NCBI RefSeq assembly: GCF_030654605.1
Contig: NZ_JAURXB010000273.1
Location: 1-64,000, forward strand
DNA length: 64,000 nucleotides
Reading direction: 5' to 3'
Origin: Bradyrhizobium sp.
Lineage (GTDB): Bacteria; Pseudomonadota; Alphaproteobacteria; Rhizobiales; Xanthobacteraceae
Part shown: positions 16,422 to 25,431 of the stretch, piece by piece
Position numbering within the stretch: position 1 is the stretch's first letter
Layout: each line of letters opens with the position of its first letter
Notes under the pieces: generated by a model
The model's database searches: none
Seen by the model: the letters and a program-made list of their open reading frames with translations, nothing else
What the model was told of the DNA's origin: nothing
Program-made: the position numbers and the translations under genes

Positions 16422-17144
16422 CTAATCCGGCAACGTCTCGCCGGAGCCGCCGAGTTCGGCGGGAAGATCGCGAAACTTCGGCAACCCGTCCTTCACCGAA
16501 ACCATCTTGCTTCCGTAATTGGCGTGCAGCGTCGGCTGATGCGTGAAATCCCGCAGCAGATTGGCATAGACGTCGATCAGCCGCATGCGCGGATGCTCGG
16601 TCATGAGATGCCCGCCGCAGATCTTGCAGAACTTGCGGTAGGAATTTTCGGTCTTGTGGAAGGTGCCGATATCGGCTTCGCCCCTGGTGATCCGCACGCT
16701 GCCCGAAGGCCACAGGCTGAAGGCGTTGATCGGCGCGGCGGACCAGGCCTGGCAGTCACTGCAGTGACAATAGCCTTCGAAGGTGGGCTTGCCCGTCACC
16801 TCGACCTCCACGGCACCGCAAAAGCAGCCAGCCTTGTGGACGGCGGCTTCCTGTTGGCCTTCCTCCCCGGGCGCCAGCAGGTCGCGGTATTCTGGATGCT
16901 TGCCGATGTACGACCGGATGAAGTCGCATTCGACGGAGAGAAGCCGCCCCTGCGCCCGCACCGCGTCGAGCGTGGCGCGCCCGAGCTTCGAGCCAATTCC
17001 CCGTCCGCCCAGCTCCGGCGGCACCTCGGTATGGACCAGCGTGATCGCGCCCGGTGATTTGCGCCAGGTGAGGAAGGCGATGTGGCCCTCGACATCGAGT
17101 TCGAAGCGCTGGCGTTCCTCGTTGTCGTGAAAATTCTCGGCCAT
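16422..17144 (-). CDS. Fusion of YjdJ-type acetyltransferase domain with GFA/CENP-V zinc domain
   Basis: A 240-residue soluble protein. Residues ~1-95 form a small GNAT-like domain (PF14542 type: 'DVEGHIAFLTWRKSPGAITLVHTEVP', then 'PPELGGRGIGSKLGRATLDAVRAQG'). Residues ~105-230 form a GFA (glutathione-dependent formaldehyde-activating) domain with Cys motifs 'AGCFCGAVE', 'GYCHCSDCQ' and 'KFCKICGGHLM', which bind zinc in that family. AGGGAGTGCGC precedes the ATG at 17144. GFA proteins help form S-hydroxymethylglutathione or related adducts; the partner acetyltransferase domain has no known link to that, so the joint role is unclear. Convergent with modC. Confidence 0.85.
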   Translation of the reverse strand: MAENFHDNEERQRFELDVEGHIAFLTWRKSPGAITLVHTEVPPELGGRGIGSKLGRATLDAVRAQGRLLSVECDFIRSYIGKHPEYRDLLAPGEEGQQEAAVHKAGCFCGAVEVEVTGKPTFEGYCHCSDCQAWSAAPINAFSLWPSGSVRITRGEADIGTFHKTENSYRKFCKICGGHLMTEHPRMRLIDVYANLLRDFTHQPTLHANYGSKMVSVKDGLPKFRDLPAELGGSGETLPD

Positions 17145-17310
17145 GCGCACTCCCTGTTTCGGCACCGGGTGTTGACGATTTTCCCCTCTTATATCATTGC
17201 AGATGCCCTGTTGCATCAGAACTGCGCCGGGGATCGCCGCCCGGCCATTGATCTGCGTCAAGACGGAGCGGCTCCCCGGAGCACAAGAACTCCTGCGACG
17301 ATTGATCCGA

Positions 17311-17352
17311 CTTCCACGCAAGAACTTCCTCGCAAGAACTTCCACGCAAGAC
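17311..17352. repeat. Three 14-bp tandem repeats upstream of the GNAT gene
   Basis: CTTCCACGCAAGAA, CTTCCTCGCAAGAA and CTTCCACGCAAGAC follow one another, ending 22 bases before the GNAT start. Repeated sites this close to a start may bind a regulator or be simple slippage products. Confidence 0.7.
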
Positions 17353-17374
17353 ATGGGCTGAAGGATTCACGGGA

Positions 17375-17974
17375 ATGTCGGACCAGATCACCTACCGCAT
17401 GGCTCGTTCCGACGAGAGCGGCGAGCTGGCACGCTACATGTGCATCGCCGGTGGCGGCGTCTACGAATTCCTGTTCGACGACTTGATCCCGTTCGTGACC
17501 GCCGTCGATCTGTTGTCGGCCGGCATCGGCGGCGAACGCTATCCGGTTTCCTACCGCAATTGTTGCGTTGCCGCCCTCGGCAGCGAGATCGTCGCCGTCG
17601 CGAACGCCTTTCCCGCCGATATGCTGAAGGAAGACAATTACGTGCTGCTTGGCTCCGAGCGCCATAATCACGTCCGGCCGATGCTGGAGCTTCAGGACTG
17701 GGGCAGCATGTTCCTGAACAGCCTCGCCGTTGGCGATGCGCACCGTGGTTCCGGCATCGGTGCAAGACTGCTCGATTGGGCCGAAGCCCGGACGAGGGAA
17801 GCCGGTTACGACCGCTTGAGCCTGCACGTATGGGCGGACAATGTCTCCGCCGTGAATTTCTACAAGGCCCGGCGCTTCGTCCAGGTCAGCGTCGCCGAGA
17901 TTCCGCCGCACCCGAGGCTGCCGCACAATGGCGGCAGTATCCTGATGAGCAAGGCGGTGCTGCCCGCGGCATGA
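17375..17974 (+). CDS. GNAT family N-acetyltransferase
   Basis: A 199-residue soluble enzyme. The acetyl-CoA binding motif A is 'LNSLAVGDAHRGSGIGARLLDWAEARTRE' with the R/Q-x-x-G-x-G/A signature (RGSGIG) near residue 128, followed by 'LSLHVWADNVSAVNFYKARRF' (motif B), which is standard for the family. The acceptor is unknown. It is divergent from the GNAT-GFA fusion and is followed by the stray modC fragment and a palindrome. Confidence 0.87.
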   Translation: MSDQITYRMARSDESGELARYMCIAGGGVYEFLFDDLIPFVTAVDLLSAGIGGERYPVSYRNCCVAALGSEIVAVANAFPADMLKEDNYVLLGSERHNHVRPMLELQDWGSMFLNSLAVGDAHRGSGIGARLLDWAEARTREAGYDRLSLHVWADNVSAVNFYKARRFVQVSVAEIPPHPRLPHNGGSILMSKAVLPAA

Positions 17975-17990
17975 CCGCTTGACGCAAATA

Positions 17991-18068
17991 ATATCGGGCA
18001 GAATCTCGACGACGGGCGGCGCGTGAACCGGCTTGCCGAGGATCCCGCCCCTTTGGGCGCGCGTCACC
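17991..18068 (+). pseudogene. 78-bp partial copy of modC
   Basis: Aligned to modC bases 15938-16014, the copy differs at roughly ten positions including a one-base insertion. It covers the codons for 'IRQNLDYGRRMNRLAEDPA' and breaks off at GCGTCACC, directly before a palindromic repeat. The copy cannot encode a functional product and probably records a local duplication or recombination between the repeats that follow both copies. Confidence 0.8.
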
Positions 18069-18117
18069 TCTTCTCCCCTCCCTCCACGCGCCCTTGCGCG
18101 TGGCGGGGAGGGGAGAA
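18069..18117. repeat. Long palindrome between convergent GNAT and antiporter genes
   Basis: CTTCTCCCCTCCC...CCACGCGC pairs with GCGCGTGG...GGGGAGGGGAGAAG. It lies between the convergent GNAT/modC-fragment and antiporter genes, where a bidirectional terminator would be expected. It shares its outer arm with the repeat after modC (16366-16410). Confidence 0.75.
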
Positions 18118-18127
18118 GTAAAGCGGC

Positions 18128-19924
18128 TCAAACCCCCGCCGCCTGCGACCATACCTCCGACAGCTTGCGCTTGAAGCGCGCCAGTCCCGTCGACGGCGCG
18201 GCATCTTCCTCCTCCTCTTCCGGCAGCCGCAGGCCGACGACATTGACCCGGCCGCCGCCGATGCTGCGCGCCACCAGAACGATGGGGTCGAGAACGAGCT
18301 CCGCGCCTTCCTTCGGCGCGTGATCGAGGTGGATGTCGAAATAATCCGCCAGCGTCAGTTTCCCCTGCTCCTCATCCACCGACACGCCATAGATTTCGGC
18401 AAGCTCGCCCAACGTGTGCTCCCCCGACACCATGAAGTCGCCGAGCAGATGCGGATCGGGCGCCGAGCTCGGCGCCATGTCGACGAAGAACCGGTCCAGC
18501 GCCTCGGCCTTTTCCGGCGGCGCCAGCAGATAGATGTAATCTCCGGGCGCGACCGGATCGGCCTCGGCGGGCGACAGGATTTTCTGGTCGCGGATCACCA
18601 GCGTCGGCTTCGACCAGGATGGAATGAGGCCGCGCCGGAAATACAGACTCTTCGGACGGACGGAATAGCCGACCAGCTGCTGCTCGAGCTGGCCGGGCAG
18701 ATCGAGTTCGACGCGGCGCGGGCCGCGATCGGCACGTGGCAGCGCGACGTGGAGCTTTCGTGCCGCGGGTCCCAGCGTCCAGCCCTGCAGCAGCAGCGAG
18801 ATGATGACGACGACGAAGGCGACATCGAAATAGAGATAGGCCTTGGACAGCCCGACCAGCATCGGGATCGAGGCCAGGAAGATCGCGACCGCGCCGCGCA
18901 GGCCGGTCCAGGCAATGAAGAGCTTTTCCCGCCAGTTGAAGCGGAACGGCGCCAGGCAGAGAAACACCGCGACCGGGCGGGCCACCAGCATCAGCACCAC
19001 CGCCACGACCACGGCCGGAGCGATGCTGCTCACCAGCCGTTGCGGCGAGACCAGCAGGCCGAGCAGCACAAACATCACGATCTGCGCCAGCCAGGTTGCG
19101 GCATCGAGGAAGGTTACGACCGAGTTGTGGGCACGGGTCGGCCGGTTGCCGATGATGATGCCGGCGAGATAGACCGCGAGAAACCCCGACGCGTGCGAGA
19201 CTTGCGCGGTGCCGAAGATCACCAGTGCGGCGGTGGCGACAAAGGGCGCGTGCAGGCCCTGCGGCAGCGCCACCCGGTTCAGCGCCAGCACCACGAGACG
19301 GCCGCCGACCACGCCGACGATGCCGCCGAGCACCGCCTCACGGGTAAATTGCAGCGCGATCTGCCAGGCCGAGCCTTCGCCGATCGTGATGAATTCGACC
19401 AGCACCAGCGTCAGAAACACCGCGATCGGATCGTTGGTGCCGGATTCGACCTCCAGCGTCGCGCCGACGCGGGGACGCAGGCGCAAGCCCTGCGCATGCA
19501 CCAGCAGAAACACCGCGGCGGCATCGGTCGATGCCACCACGGCGCCCACCAGCAGCGCCTCGGTCCAGTTCAGGTCGAGCGCATATCTGGCGACCGGCGC
19601 TGTGATCAGCGCGGTCACCAGCACACCGACCGTCGCCAGCACCATCGACGGCGCCAGTACCGCCCGAATACTCTGAAACCGGGTCCTCAAGCCGCCATCG
19701 AACAGGATCAGGGCCAGCGCCACCGACCCCACCAGATAGGTGGTGCGGACGTCGTCGAACCGCAGCTGACCGGGGCCGGAGTCGCCGGCCAGCATGCCGA
19801 TGAACAGGAATACCAGCAATAACGGGGCGCCGAAGCGCAGCGCGAGCAGGCTCGACAGAATGCCGGCCATGACAAGAACAGCGCCGAGAAGAATTGCTAT
19901 GCTGACCGCGTCGAGAGAAGCCAT
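18128..19924 (-). CDS. nhaP2: Potassium/proton antiporter, CPA1 NhaP2/CvrA type
   Basis: A 598-residue inner-membrane protein. Residues ~5-400 contain 12-13 hydrophobic helices, with 'LFDGGLRTRFQSIR', 'VGAVVASTDAAAVFLLV' and 'SGTNDPIAVFLTLVLVE' carrying the acidic ion-site residues expected in CPA1 exchangers. The cytoplasmic C-terminus has a RCK/TrkA-C-like part ('PAEADPVAPGDYIYLLAPPE') and a CorC/HlyC-like part ('LTLADYFDIHL...IVLVARSIGGGRVNVVGL'), followed by an acidic Glu run. This order is that of NhaP2/CvrA, which exchanges K+ (or Na+) for H+. CCGGAGGTTC precedes the ATG at 19924; the upstream start at 20026 is less likely. Confidence 0.9.
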   Translation of the reverse strand: MASLDAVSIAILLGAVLVMAGILSSLLALRFGAPLLLVFLFIGMLAGDSGPGQLRFDDVRTTYLVGSVALALILFDGGLRTRFQSIRAVLAPSMVLATVGVLVTALITAPVARYALDLNWTEALLVGAVVASTDAAAVFLLVHAQGLRLRPRVGATLEVESGTNDPIAVFLTLVLVEFITIGEGSAWQIALQFTREAVLGGIVGVVGGRLVVLALNRVALPQGLHAPFVATAALVIFGTAQVSHASGFLAVYLAGIIIGNRPTRAHNSVVTFLDAATWLAQIVMFVLLGLLVSPQRLVSSIAPAVVVAVVLMLVARPVAVFLCLAPFRFNWREKLFIAWTGLRGAVAIFLASIPMLVGLSKAYLYFDVAFVVVIISLLLQGWTLGPAARKLHVALPRADRGPRRVELDLPGQLEQQLVGYSVRPKSLYFRRGLIPSWSKPTLVIRDQKILSPAEADPVAPGDYIYLLAPPEKAEALDRFFVDMAPSSAPDPHLLGDFMVSGEHTLGELAEIYGVSVDEEQGKLTLADYFDIHLDHAPKEGAELVLDPIVLVARSIGGGRVNVVGLRLPEEEEEDAAPSTGLARFKRKLSEVWSQAAGV

Positions 19925-19950
19925 GAACCTCCGGAAATCATTGCAAATAC

Positions 19951-19986
19951 TTTCGAGAATAGTTTTGAGAATGATTTCGAGAATAC
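19951..19986. repeat. Three TTT(C)GAGAAT direct repeats upstream of the antiporter
   Basis: TTTCGAGAATA, TTTTGAGAATG and TTTCGAGAATA lie 12-13 bases apart, about 27-60 bases upstream of the antiporter start. Their spacing near one helical turn makes them possible protein-binding sites. Confidence 0.5.
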
Positions 19987-20194
19987 TTGCACTTGCATCC
20001 TTATCGCCGCCACACTTCGACGCCAACCCATTTCTCGGCCCAACGGCAAAGTGCCCGATTTAACGGCCTAACTCACGGCAGCCCGGGTGTCGTATCGATG
20101 GCGCCAATGCCGCCATTGTGTGAATCTGCCGGCTATTCGAATCAAGTTTGCCCGATGGCCCCCCGATGACCTTGCCTGCGATGAGATCCTGACG

Positions 20195-21508
20195 ATGGAC
20201 CTGAATGACATCACCGAATTCCTGCTCGCCGCGGCGCGTTCGGTCGGCGCGGAGGTGACCTCGCCCTGGTTCTATCTGCAGCTGGGGCTGATCCTGGCCG
20301 CCGCCGGCATTGCCTTCGCCGCCGGTGCGGCGGTCCGTTCCAAGGTCGATGTCAGCTCGCTTGCGATGGGCTGGCCGGCGCCATTCCGGCTGTTCCTGCG
20401 CGTGCTGGTCGGCAGCGCGTCGACCGCCGTGTTCGCGGTGCTGATGACGCTGGCGCGCGTGATCATGCTGACCTCGACCTGGCCGAGCCGCTCCTATCTG
20501 CTGGCCGTCGCCGCCAATCTGGCCTTTGCGTGGCTGATCATTTCGCTCGTCACCTCGGTGATCCGCAACGCCTTCATCGTCCGGCTGGTGTCGCTGTCGG
20601 CGTGGCTGGTGGCGGCCCTGAGCATCCTCGGCCAGTTGCAGCCGGCCATCGAGGTGCTGGACTCCGTTTCGATCGTGCTCGGCGACCTCAGGCTGACACC
20701 GCTGTTGCTGATCAAGCTCGGCGCGCTGCTGATGCTGGCGCTGTGGCTGACCAGCATCGCCAGCAACTTCGTCGAAGGCCGCATCAACCGCTCCGCCGAC
20801 CTGACGCCGTCGATCCAGGTGCTGCTGGTCAAGATGATCCGGATGGGGCTGATGGTGGTCGCGGTCGCGATCGCCCTCAGCGCGGTCGGCATCAACCTCT
20901 CGGCGCTGGCGGTGTTCTCCGGCGCGGTCGGCGTCGGTATCGGTATCGGCCTGCAGAAGATCGTCGCCAACTTCATCTCGGGCATCATCCTGCTGGCCGA
21001 CAAATCGGTGAAGCCGGGCGATCTCGTCACCATCGGCGACAGCTCGGGACGGATCAGCGCGATGAAGACCCGCTATATCTCGGTCGCCGCCGGCGACGGC
21101 CGCGAATACCTGATCCCCAACGAGGATCTGGTGACCAAGATGGTCACCAACTGGACCTACACCGACAAGAATACGCTGGTGAAGATCGGTTTCGGCACCA
21201 ATTACGACGCCGATCCGCGGCTGGTCTGCAAACTGGCGATCGAGATCGCCTCCGCCGCCCCGCGCGCCATCAAGAGCAAGCCGCCGAACTGCATCCTGAC
21301 CGAATTCGCCGAAGCCGGGATGAAGTTCTCCCTGACCTTCTGGATCGCCGACCCCGACGGCATGGACAATGTGAAGAGCGAGGTGATGCTGTCGCTGTGG
21401 GACGCCTTCAAGCGCGAGGGTATCAAGGTGCCCTATCCGGTGCGCGAAATCCGCATCCGCGGCGGTGCGCTGCCGGTCGAGACCACGGTAGAGGTGCCGA
21501 ACGGATGA
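20195..21508 (+). CDS. MscS-family mechanosensitive ion channel
   Basis: About 437 residues from the ATG at 20195 (an earlier start at 20087 would add a charged leader). Residues ~25-250 hold five to six membrane helices. The pore-lining TM3 is 'SALAVFSGAVGVGIGIGLQKIVANFISGIILLADKSVKPGD', followed by the beta domain ('VTIGDSSGRISAMKTRYISV...LIPNEDLVTKMVTNWTY') and an alpha/beta C-terminal domain. These are the defining parts of MscS channels, which open under membrane tension to release solutes. It is divergent from the K+/H+ antiporter, so both genes may serve osmotic or ion homeostasis. Confidence 0.92.
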   Translation: MDLNDITEFLLAAARSVGAEVTSPWFYLQLGLILAAAGIAFAAGAAVRSKVDVSSLAMGWPAPFRLFLRVLVGSASTAVFAVLMTLARVIMLTSTWPSRSYLLAVAANLAFAWLIISLVTSVIRNAFIVRLVSLSAWLVAALSILGQLQPAIEVLDSVSIVLGDLRLTPLLLIKLGALLMLALWLTSIASNFVEGRINRSADLTPSIQVLLVKMIRMGLMVVAVAIALSAVGINLSALAVFSGAVGVGIGIGLQKIVANFISGIILLADKSVKPGDLVTIGDSSGRISAMKTRYISVAAGDGREYLIPNEDLVTKMVTNWTYTDKNTLVKIGFGTNYDADPRLVCKLAIEIASAAPRAIKSKPPNCILTEFAEAGMKFSLTFWIADPDGMDNVKSEVMLSLWDAFKREGIKVPYPVREIRIRGGALPVETTVEVPNG

Positions 21509-21641
21509 ATTTGCGGCCGGCAGCGCATTCCCGTATAGGACGGTAGTTCCGCCCGTATCGCACCAACCCTGGCTTGCTACTGCGCGCCCCGATCACTAAA
21601 TTAGGCCTTCAAATCACCCCCCGCCAAGACGCGATCCGCCC

Positions 21642-22466
21642 ATGAGCTATATCGAAGCAACAGATACCTCCTTGCGCAAAACCGGACAGATCAAGCTGCA
21701 TGGGCAGAGCGGATTCGCAGGCATGCGCAAGGCCGGCGCGCTGGTGGCGAAATGCCTCGATGAGCTCACTGACATCGTCAAGGCGGGAGTGCCGACCTCC
21801 GAGATCGACGAATTCGTCCGCGCCTTCGCCTTCAGCCATGGCGCCTATCCCGCCACGCTGATGTACCGCGGCTACCGCTATTCGACCTGCACCTCGATCA
21901 ACCATGTGGTCTGCCACGGCATGCCGGGCGACCGGCCGCTGAAGGAAGCCGACATCGTCAATGTCGACGTCACCTTCATCGTCGACGGCTGGTACGGCGA
22001 TTCCAGCCGGATGTATGCGATCGGCGCGATCGCCCGCAAGGCCGAGCGGCTGATCGAAGTGACCTATGAAGCGATGATGCGCGGCATCGCCGCGGTGAAG
22101 CCGGGCGCCACCACCGGCGACATCGGCCATGCCATCCAGAGCTTTGTCGAGCCGCAGGGCATGAGCGTGGTGCGCGACTTCTGCGGCCATGGTTTGGGGC
22201 GCATGTTCCACGACGAGCCCAACATCATCCATGTCGGCCGGCCCGGCGAGGGCGTGACGCTGAAGCCCGGCATGTTCTTCACCATCGAGCCGATGATCAA
22301 TCTCGGCAAGCCGCATGTGAAGATCCTGTCCGACGGCTGGACCGCCGTGACGCGCGACCGTTCGCTGTCGGCGCAGTTCGAGCATTCGGTCGGCGTCACC
22401 TCAACCGGCGTCGAGATCTTCACGCTGTCGCAGCGCCATGGCGAGAAGCCGCCGGTCGCGTCCTGA
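21642..22466 (+). CDS. map: Methionine aminopeptidase, type I
   Basis: A 274-residue cytosolic metalloenzyme that removes the initiator Met. The two metal ions are held by Asp in 'IVNVDVTFIVDG', Asp in 'WYGDSSRM', His in 'DFCGHGLGR', Glu in 'FTIEPM' and Glu in 'SAQFEHSV'; the substrate His is in 'SINHVVCHGMPGD'. All are present. No zinc-finger N-terminal extension is seen, as usual for bacterial type I enzymes. In related genomes map is often near radC; here four unrelated genes lie between them. Confidence 0.95.
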   Translation: MSYIEATDTSLRKTGQIKLHGQSGFAGMRKAGALVAKCLDELTDIVKAGVPTSEIDEFVRAFAFSHGAYPATLMYRGYRYSTCTSINHVVCHGMPGDRPLKEADIVNVDVTFIVDGWYGDSSRMYAIGAIARKAERLIEVTYEAMMRGIAAVKPGATTGDIGHAIQSFVEPQGMSVVRDFCGHGLGRMFHDEPNIIHVGRPGEGVTLKPGMFFTIEPMINLGKPHVKILSDGWTAVTRDRSLSAQFEHSVGVTSTGVEIFTLSQRHGEKPPVAS

Positions 22467-22485
22467 CCTGATCCACACTGAGACT

Positions 22486-22516
22486 CGTCATGCCCGGGAC
22501 AAGCCCGGCCATGACG
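22486..22516. repeat. GTCATGCCCGGG palindrome
   Basis: CGTCATGCCCGGG and its near-exact complement CCCGGCCATGACG enclose ACAAG. It lies just past map and is of the dispersed repeat type also seen near 63958-63981; it may act as a terminator. Confidence 0.7.
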
Positions 22517-22697
22517 AAAAGCAAGCGATCCCCTGATCTCCGATCGTCAGTGCTGGCGCTCCCGAGCCATCTGGTTGCAGATTTCGGCTGCTCGATCGAT
22601 CGAACCGCGAAACAATTTAAACGAGCATTTTGTCACACCACCCTTGCAACGAGCCGCTATCCTGGTCAGGATGACTGGCCTTGACGAGGAGGTAGCG

Positions 22698-24683
22698 ATG
22701 CGCCCGAACCTGCTTCTTGGTGCTGTCTTGCTGGCCGCGACCGGAGCCATTCCAGCGCCCGCCCTGGCTCAAGGCCCTCCCGAAATCGTCAACCCCTCCG
22801 TGCTGCAGCCGCGTGCGCCGGCCGGGCGATTGCAGACGATGATGAACGTGGCGCCCAGAGCCGCTGCGCCCGCACCCGAGCTGCGCGACATCGTCTACGA
22901 CCTGATCGTCAAATACACGGAATCGCAGCTGTGGAATCCGACCACGAACCGCCAGGACAAGGTCAAGCTGCGCAGCTATCAGGGCAGAGGGGTCAATCCG
23001 GGCGCGCCCTTCGTCGGGCCCCAGATCGAGGTCTATCCGGGGCAGACTGTACGCATGACCCAGCACAACGAACTGCCGGCCGATTCGACCTGCCCGGTCC
23101 GCGGCGGCAGCGCCAACGTTCCGCATTGCTTCAACGGCACCAACCTGCACACCCACGGGCTCTGGATCAATCCGAGCGGCAACAGCGACAACGTGCTGAT
23201 ATCGGTCAATCCGGGCATCCAGTTCCAGTATGAGTACAACATCCCGCCGGATCATCCTGCGGGAACCTTCTGGTATCACTCGCACCGGCACGGCTCGACC
23301 GCGCTGCAGGTATCGAGCGGCATGGCGGGCGCGCTGGTCGTGCGCGGCACGCGTCCGCCGACGCCGTCGGCGAATGGCGACATCGACACCTTGCTGAAGC
23401 CGATCAGCGGCCAGCCCTTTACGGAACGCGTGCTGGTGTTCCAGCAAATTCAATATGCCTGCCGCAACGCGGATGGCAGCATCAAGCGCAACCCGGACAA
23501 CACCTACAAGTGCGATCCGGGCGATGTCGGCGGCGTCGAGGACTATGACCAGTTCGGCCCGGGCACCTGGCCCAATTCGGGCCGTTTCACCAGTATCAAT
23601 GGCGCGGTGCTCGGACGCCTGCAGGGAGCCGAGGCCGGCAAGGTCGAGCGCTGGCGCATGGTCCACGGCGGCGTGCGCGACAGCATTGCGCTGCAGTTCC
23701 GCAAGCGCGCGCCGGGCGCAGCCGAGCCCGCCGGCCTGCGCACCGCCGCAGCGCAAGCCTTTGTCGATACGAATTGCACGGGAGCGCCGGTGCCATATCA
23801 TCTGGTTGCCGCCGACGGCCTGACCATGGCGGCGGCCACGCGGACACAGGTCGCGGTGCTCCAGCCCGGCTATCGCTGGGATGCGCTGGTCGTGTTTCCG
23901 GAGCCTGGCGACTACTGCGTCCTCGACAATGCCTCGACGTCCGGCGGCAACATCAACCAGAACCTGCGGCCGACGCAGCTGCTCGGCACCGTTCGCGTCG
24001 GTGGCTCCGCGGTAACCGGCGATCTCACGGATTATCTCAAGACCCAGCTTCTGGCCGCCGCCGCGGCGAACATGCCGCAGGACGTCCGCACCAGGGTGAC
24101 GGCGGAAATTTCCGACGGCCTGAAGCTTACGAGCTTCATCCCGCACCCCGACATCAATGAGTTCACGGGAACGCAGACCCTCACCTTCAACATCGACGTC
24201 TCGCAGATCAACGAGGTGTTCTTCGAGATCGACGGCCAGCCCTACGACGGCAACCGGATCGATCGCACCCTGAAGCTGGGCGGCGTCGATGAGTGGACGC
24301 TGAGATCGAATCTCGCCAGTCACCCCTTCCACATCCACGTCAACCCGTTCCAGGTCGTCAAGATCATTGCCCCTGACGGCACGACCGATGTCAGCGCCCC
24401 CGGCGCGGTGGATAATTTCGCCAGGGACAGCAGCGGCAACCCGGTGATCGATCCGCAATATCCCGGACTGAAGGGCGTGTGGAAGGACACCCTGCTCGTG
24501 AAGAATTTTGCGGCGGGGCCAAGGGGCCAATACACCGTCGTCATCCGCACGCGGTACGAGCGTTACATCGGCGACTTCGTGCTCCACTGCCACATTCTCG
24601 ATCACGAAGACCAGGGCATGATGCAAAACATCCGGATTGCCATTCCCGACGGACGCGGCGGCGTCGCCGCCTCCCATCACTGA
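22698..24683 (+). CDS. Exported multicopper oxidase
   Basis: A 661-residue precursor with a signal peptide (MRPNLLLGAVLLAATGAIPAPALAQ). All four copper-binding motifs are present: 'NLHTHGLW' and 'FWYHSHRHGS' (type 2/3), 'HPFHIHVNPF' and 'HCHILDHEDQGM' (type 1/3 with axial Met). The protein is longer than CueO or CotA because of inserts between the cupredoxin domains (residues ~190-330). It would oxidise phenols, metals or similar reductants in the periplasm with reduction of O2 to water; substrate unknown. GAGGAGGTAGCG precedes the ATG at 22698. It overlaps no gene and is followed after 19 bases by a PfpI-family gene. Confidence 0.92.
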   Translation: MRPNLLLGAVLLAATGAIPAPALAQGPPEIVNPSVLQPRAPAGRLQTMMNVAPRAAAPAPELRDIVYDLIVKYTESQLWNPTTNRQDKVKLRSYQGRGVNPGAPFVGPQIEVYPGQTVRMTQHNELPADSTCPVRGGSANVPHCFNGTNLHTHGLWINPSGNSDNVLISVNPGIQFQYEYNIPPDHPAGTFWYHSHRHGSTALQVSSGMAGALVVRGTRPPTPSANGDIDTLLKPISGQPFTERVLVFQQIQYACRNADGSIKRNPDNTYKCDPGDVGGVEDYDQFGPGTWPNSGRFTSINGAVLGRLQGAEAGKVERWRMVHGGVRDSIALQFRKRAPGAAEPAGLRTAAAQAFVDTNCTGAPVPYHLVAADGLTMAAATRTQVAVLQPGYRWDALVVFPEPGDYCVLDNASTSGGNINQNLRPTQLLGTVRVGGSAVTGDLTDYLKTQLLAAAAANMPQDVRTRVTAEISDGLKLTSFIPHPDINEFTGTQTLTFNIDVSQINEVFFEIDGQPYDGNRIDRTLKLGGVDEWTLRSNLASHPFHIHVNPFQVVKIIAPDGTTDVSAPGAVDNFARDSSGNPVIDPQYPGLKGVWKDTLLVKNFAAGPRGQYTVVIRTRYERYIGDFVLHCHILDHEDQGMMQNIRIAIPDGRGGVAASHH

Positions 24684-24702
24684 TCCAGACAGGACGCATC
24701 CG

Positions 24703-25398
24703 ATGGCAGGCCCGTCCACATTCCCCCGGACCCAGCGGATCGGCATCTTGGTCTACGATCGATTCGAGCCGATCGACGTCTGGGGCTTCCTCGAGGCCTT
24801 TTCGATCGCACGCTTTCTCGGCACCGGCTACGCGTCGCCGCCGCCCTATCCGTTCGAAATCGCGTTGATCGGCAGGACCATGGCAAATGTCAAAAGCATC
24901 AACGGCCCCTCGGTGGCGCCGGACTGGGATTTCGACCGGGCGCGGCGGGAGCCGCTCGATCTGCTGATGGTGCCCGGCGGCGGCGGCACCTGGCCGCTGC
25001 TCGACGACAGGGCGGATCCGACCGGGGTCGCGGCCCTGCTCGAATGGATGCGCGCGATGGACGGCAAGGTGCGCATCATGGCGTCGGTCTGCACCGGTGC
25101 TGCGGTTCTCGCGAAATGCGGATTTCTCGACGGGCTTCCAGCCACCACCAATCATGGCGCGTTCGGCTGGGTGGCGAGCCACGGGCCGCAGGCGCTGTGG
25201 GACAACGTATCGCGCTGGGTCGATGCGGGAAAATACGTGACTTCTGCGGGCGTCTCGGCCGGGACCGATCTCGGCTTCCATCTCGTCTCGAGAATGGCCG
25301 GCCGGGCGGTTGCGGAAAACGCGGTGAGCGCCGCCGAATATGACTGGCATCGGAATCCCCAGACGCCGATCTTCTATCCGCAACAGGCGGCGGTGTAA
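24703..25398 (+). CDS. DJ-1/PfpI family protein, isonitrile-hydratase-like
   Basis: A 231-residue soluble protein of the class I glutamine-amidotransferase-like fold. The nucleophile elbow is 'RIMASVCTGAAVLAKCGFLDG' with Cys at about residue 129, preceded by 'DLLMVPGGGGTWPLLDD' and followed by 'YVTSAGVSAGTDLGFHLVSRM', an arrangement like isonitrile hydratase and AraC-linked PfpI proteins. The start at 24703 removes a Pro-rich leader. It is probably co-transcribed with the multicopper oxidase upstream. The reaction is uncertain. Confidence 0.85.
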   Translation: MAGPSTFPRTQRIGILVYDRFEPIDVWGFLEAFSIARFLGTGYASPPPYPFEIALIGRTMANVKSINGPSVAPDWDFDRARREPLDLLMVPGGGGTWPLLDDRADPTGVAALLEWMRAMDGKVRIMASVCTGAAVLAKCGFLDGLPATTNHGAFGWVASHGPQALWDNVSRWVDAGKYVTSAGVSAGTDLGFHLVSRMAGRAVAENAVSAAEYDWHRNPQTPIFYPQQAAV

Positions 25399-25431
25399 GT
25401 GCAACCGCACAAGAGGCCGGGCCTGTTCGTG

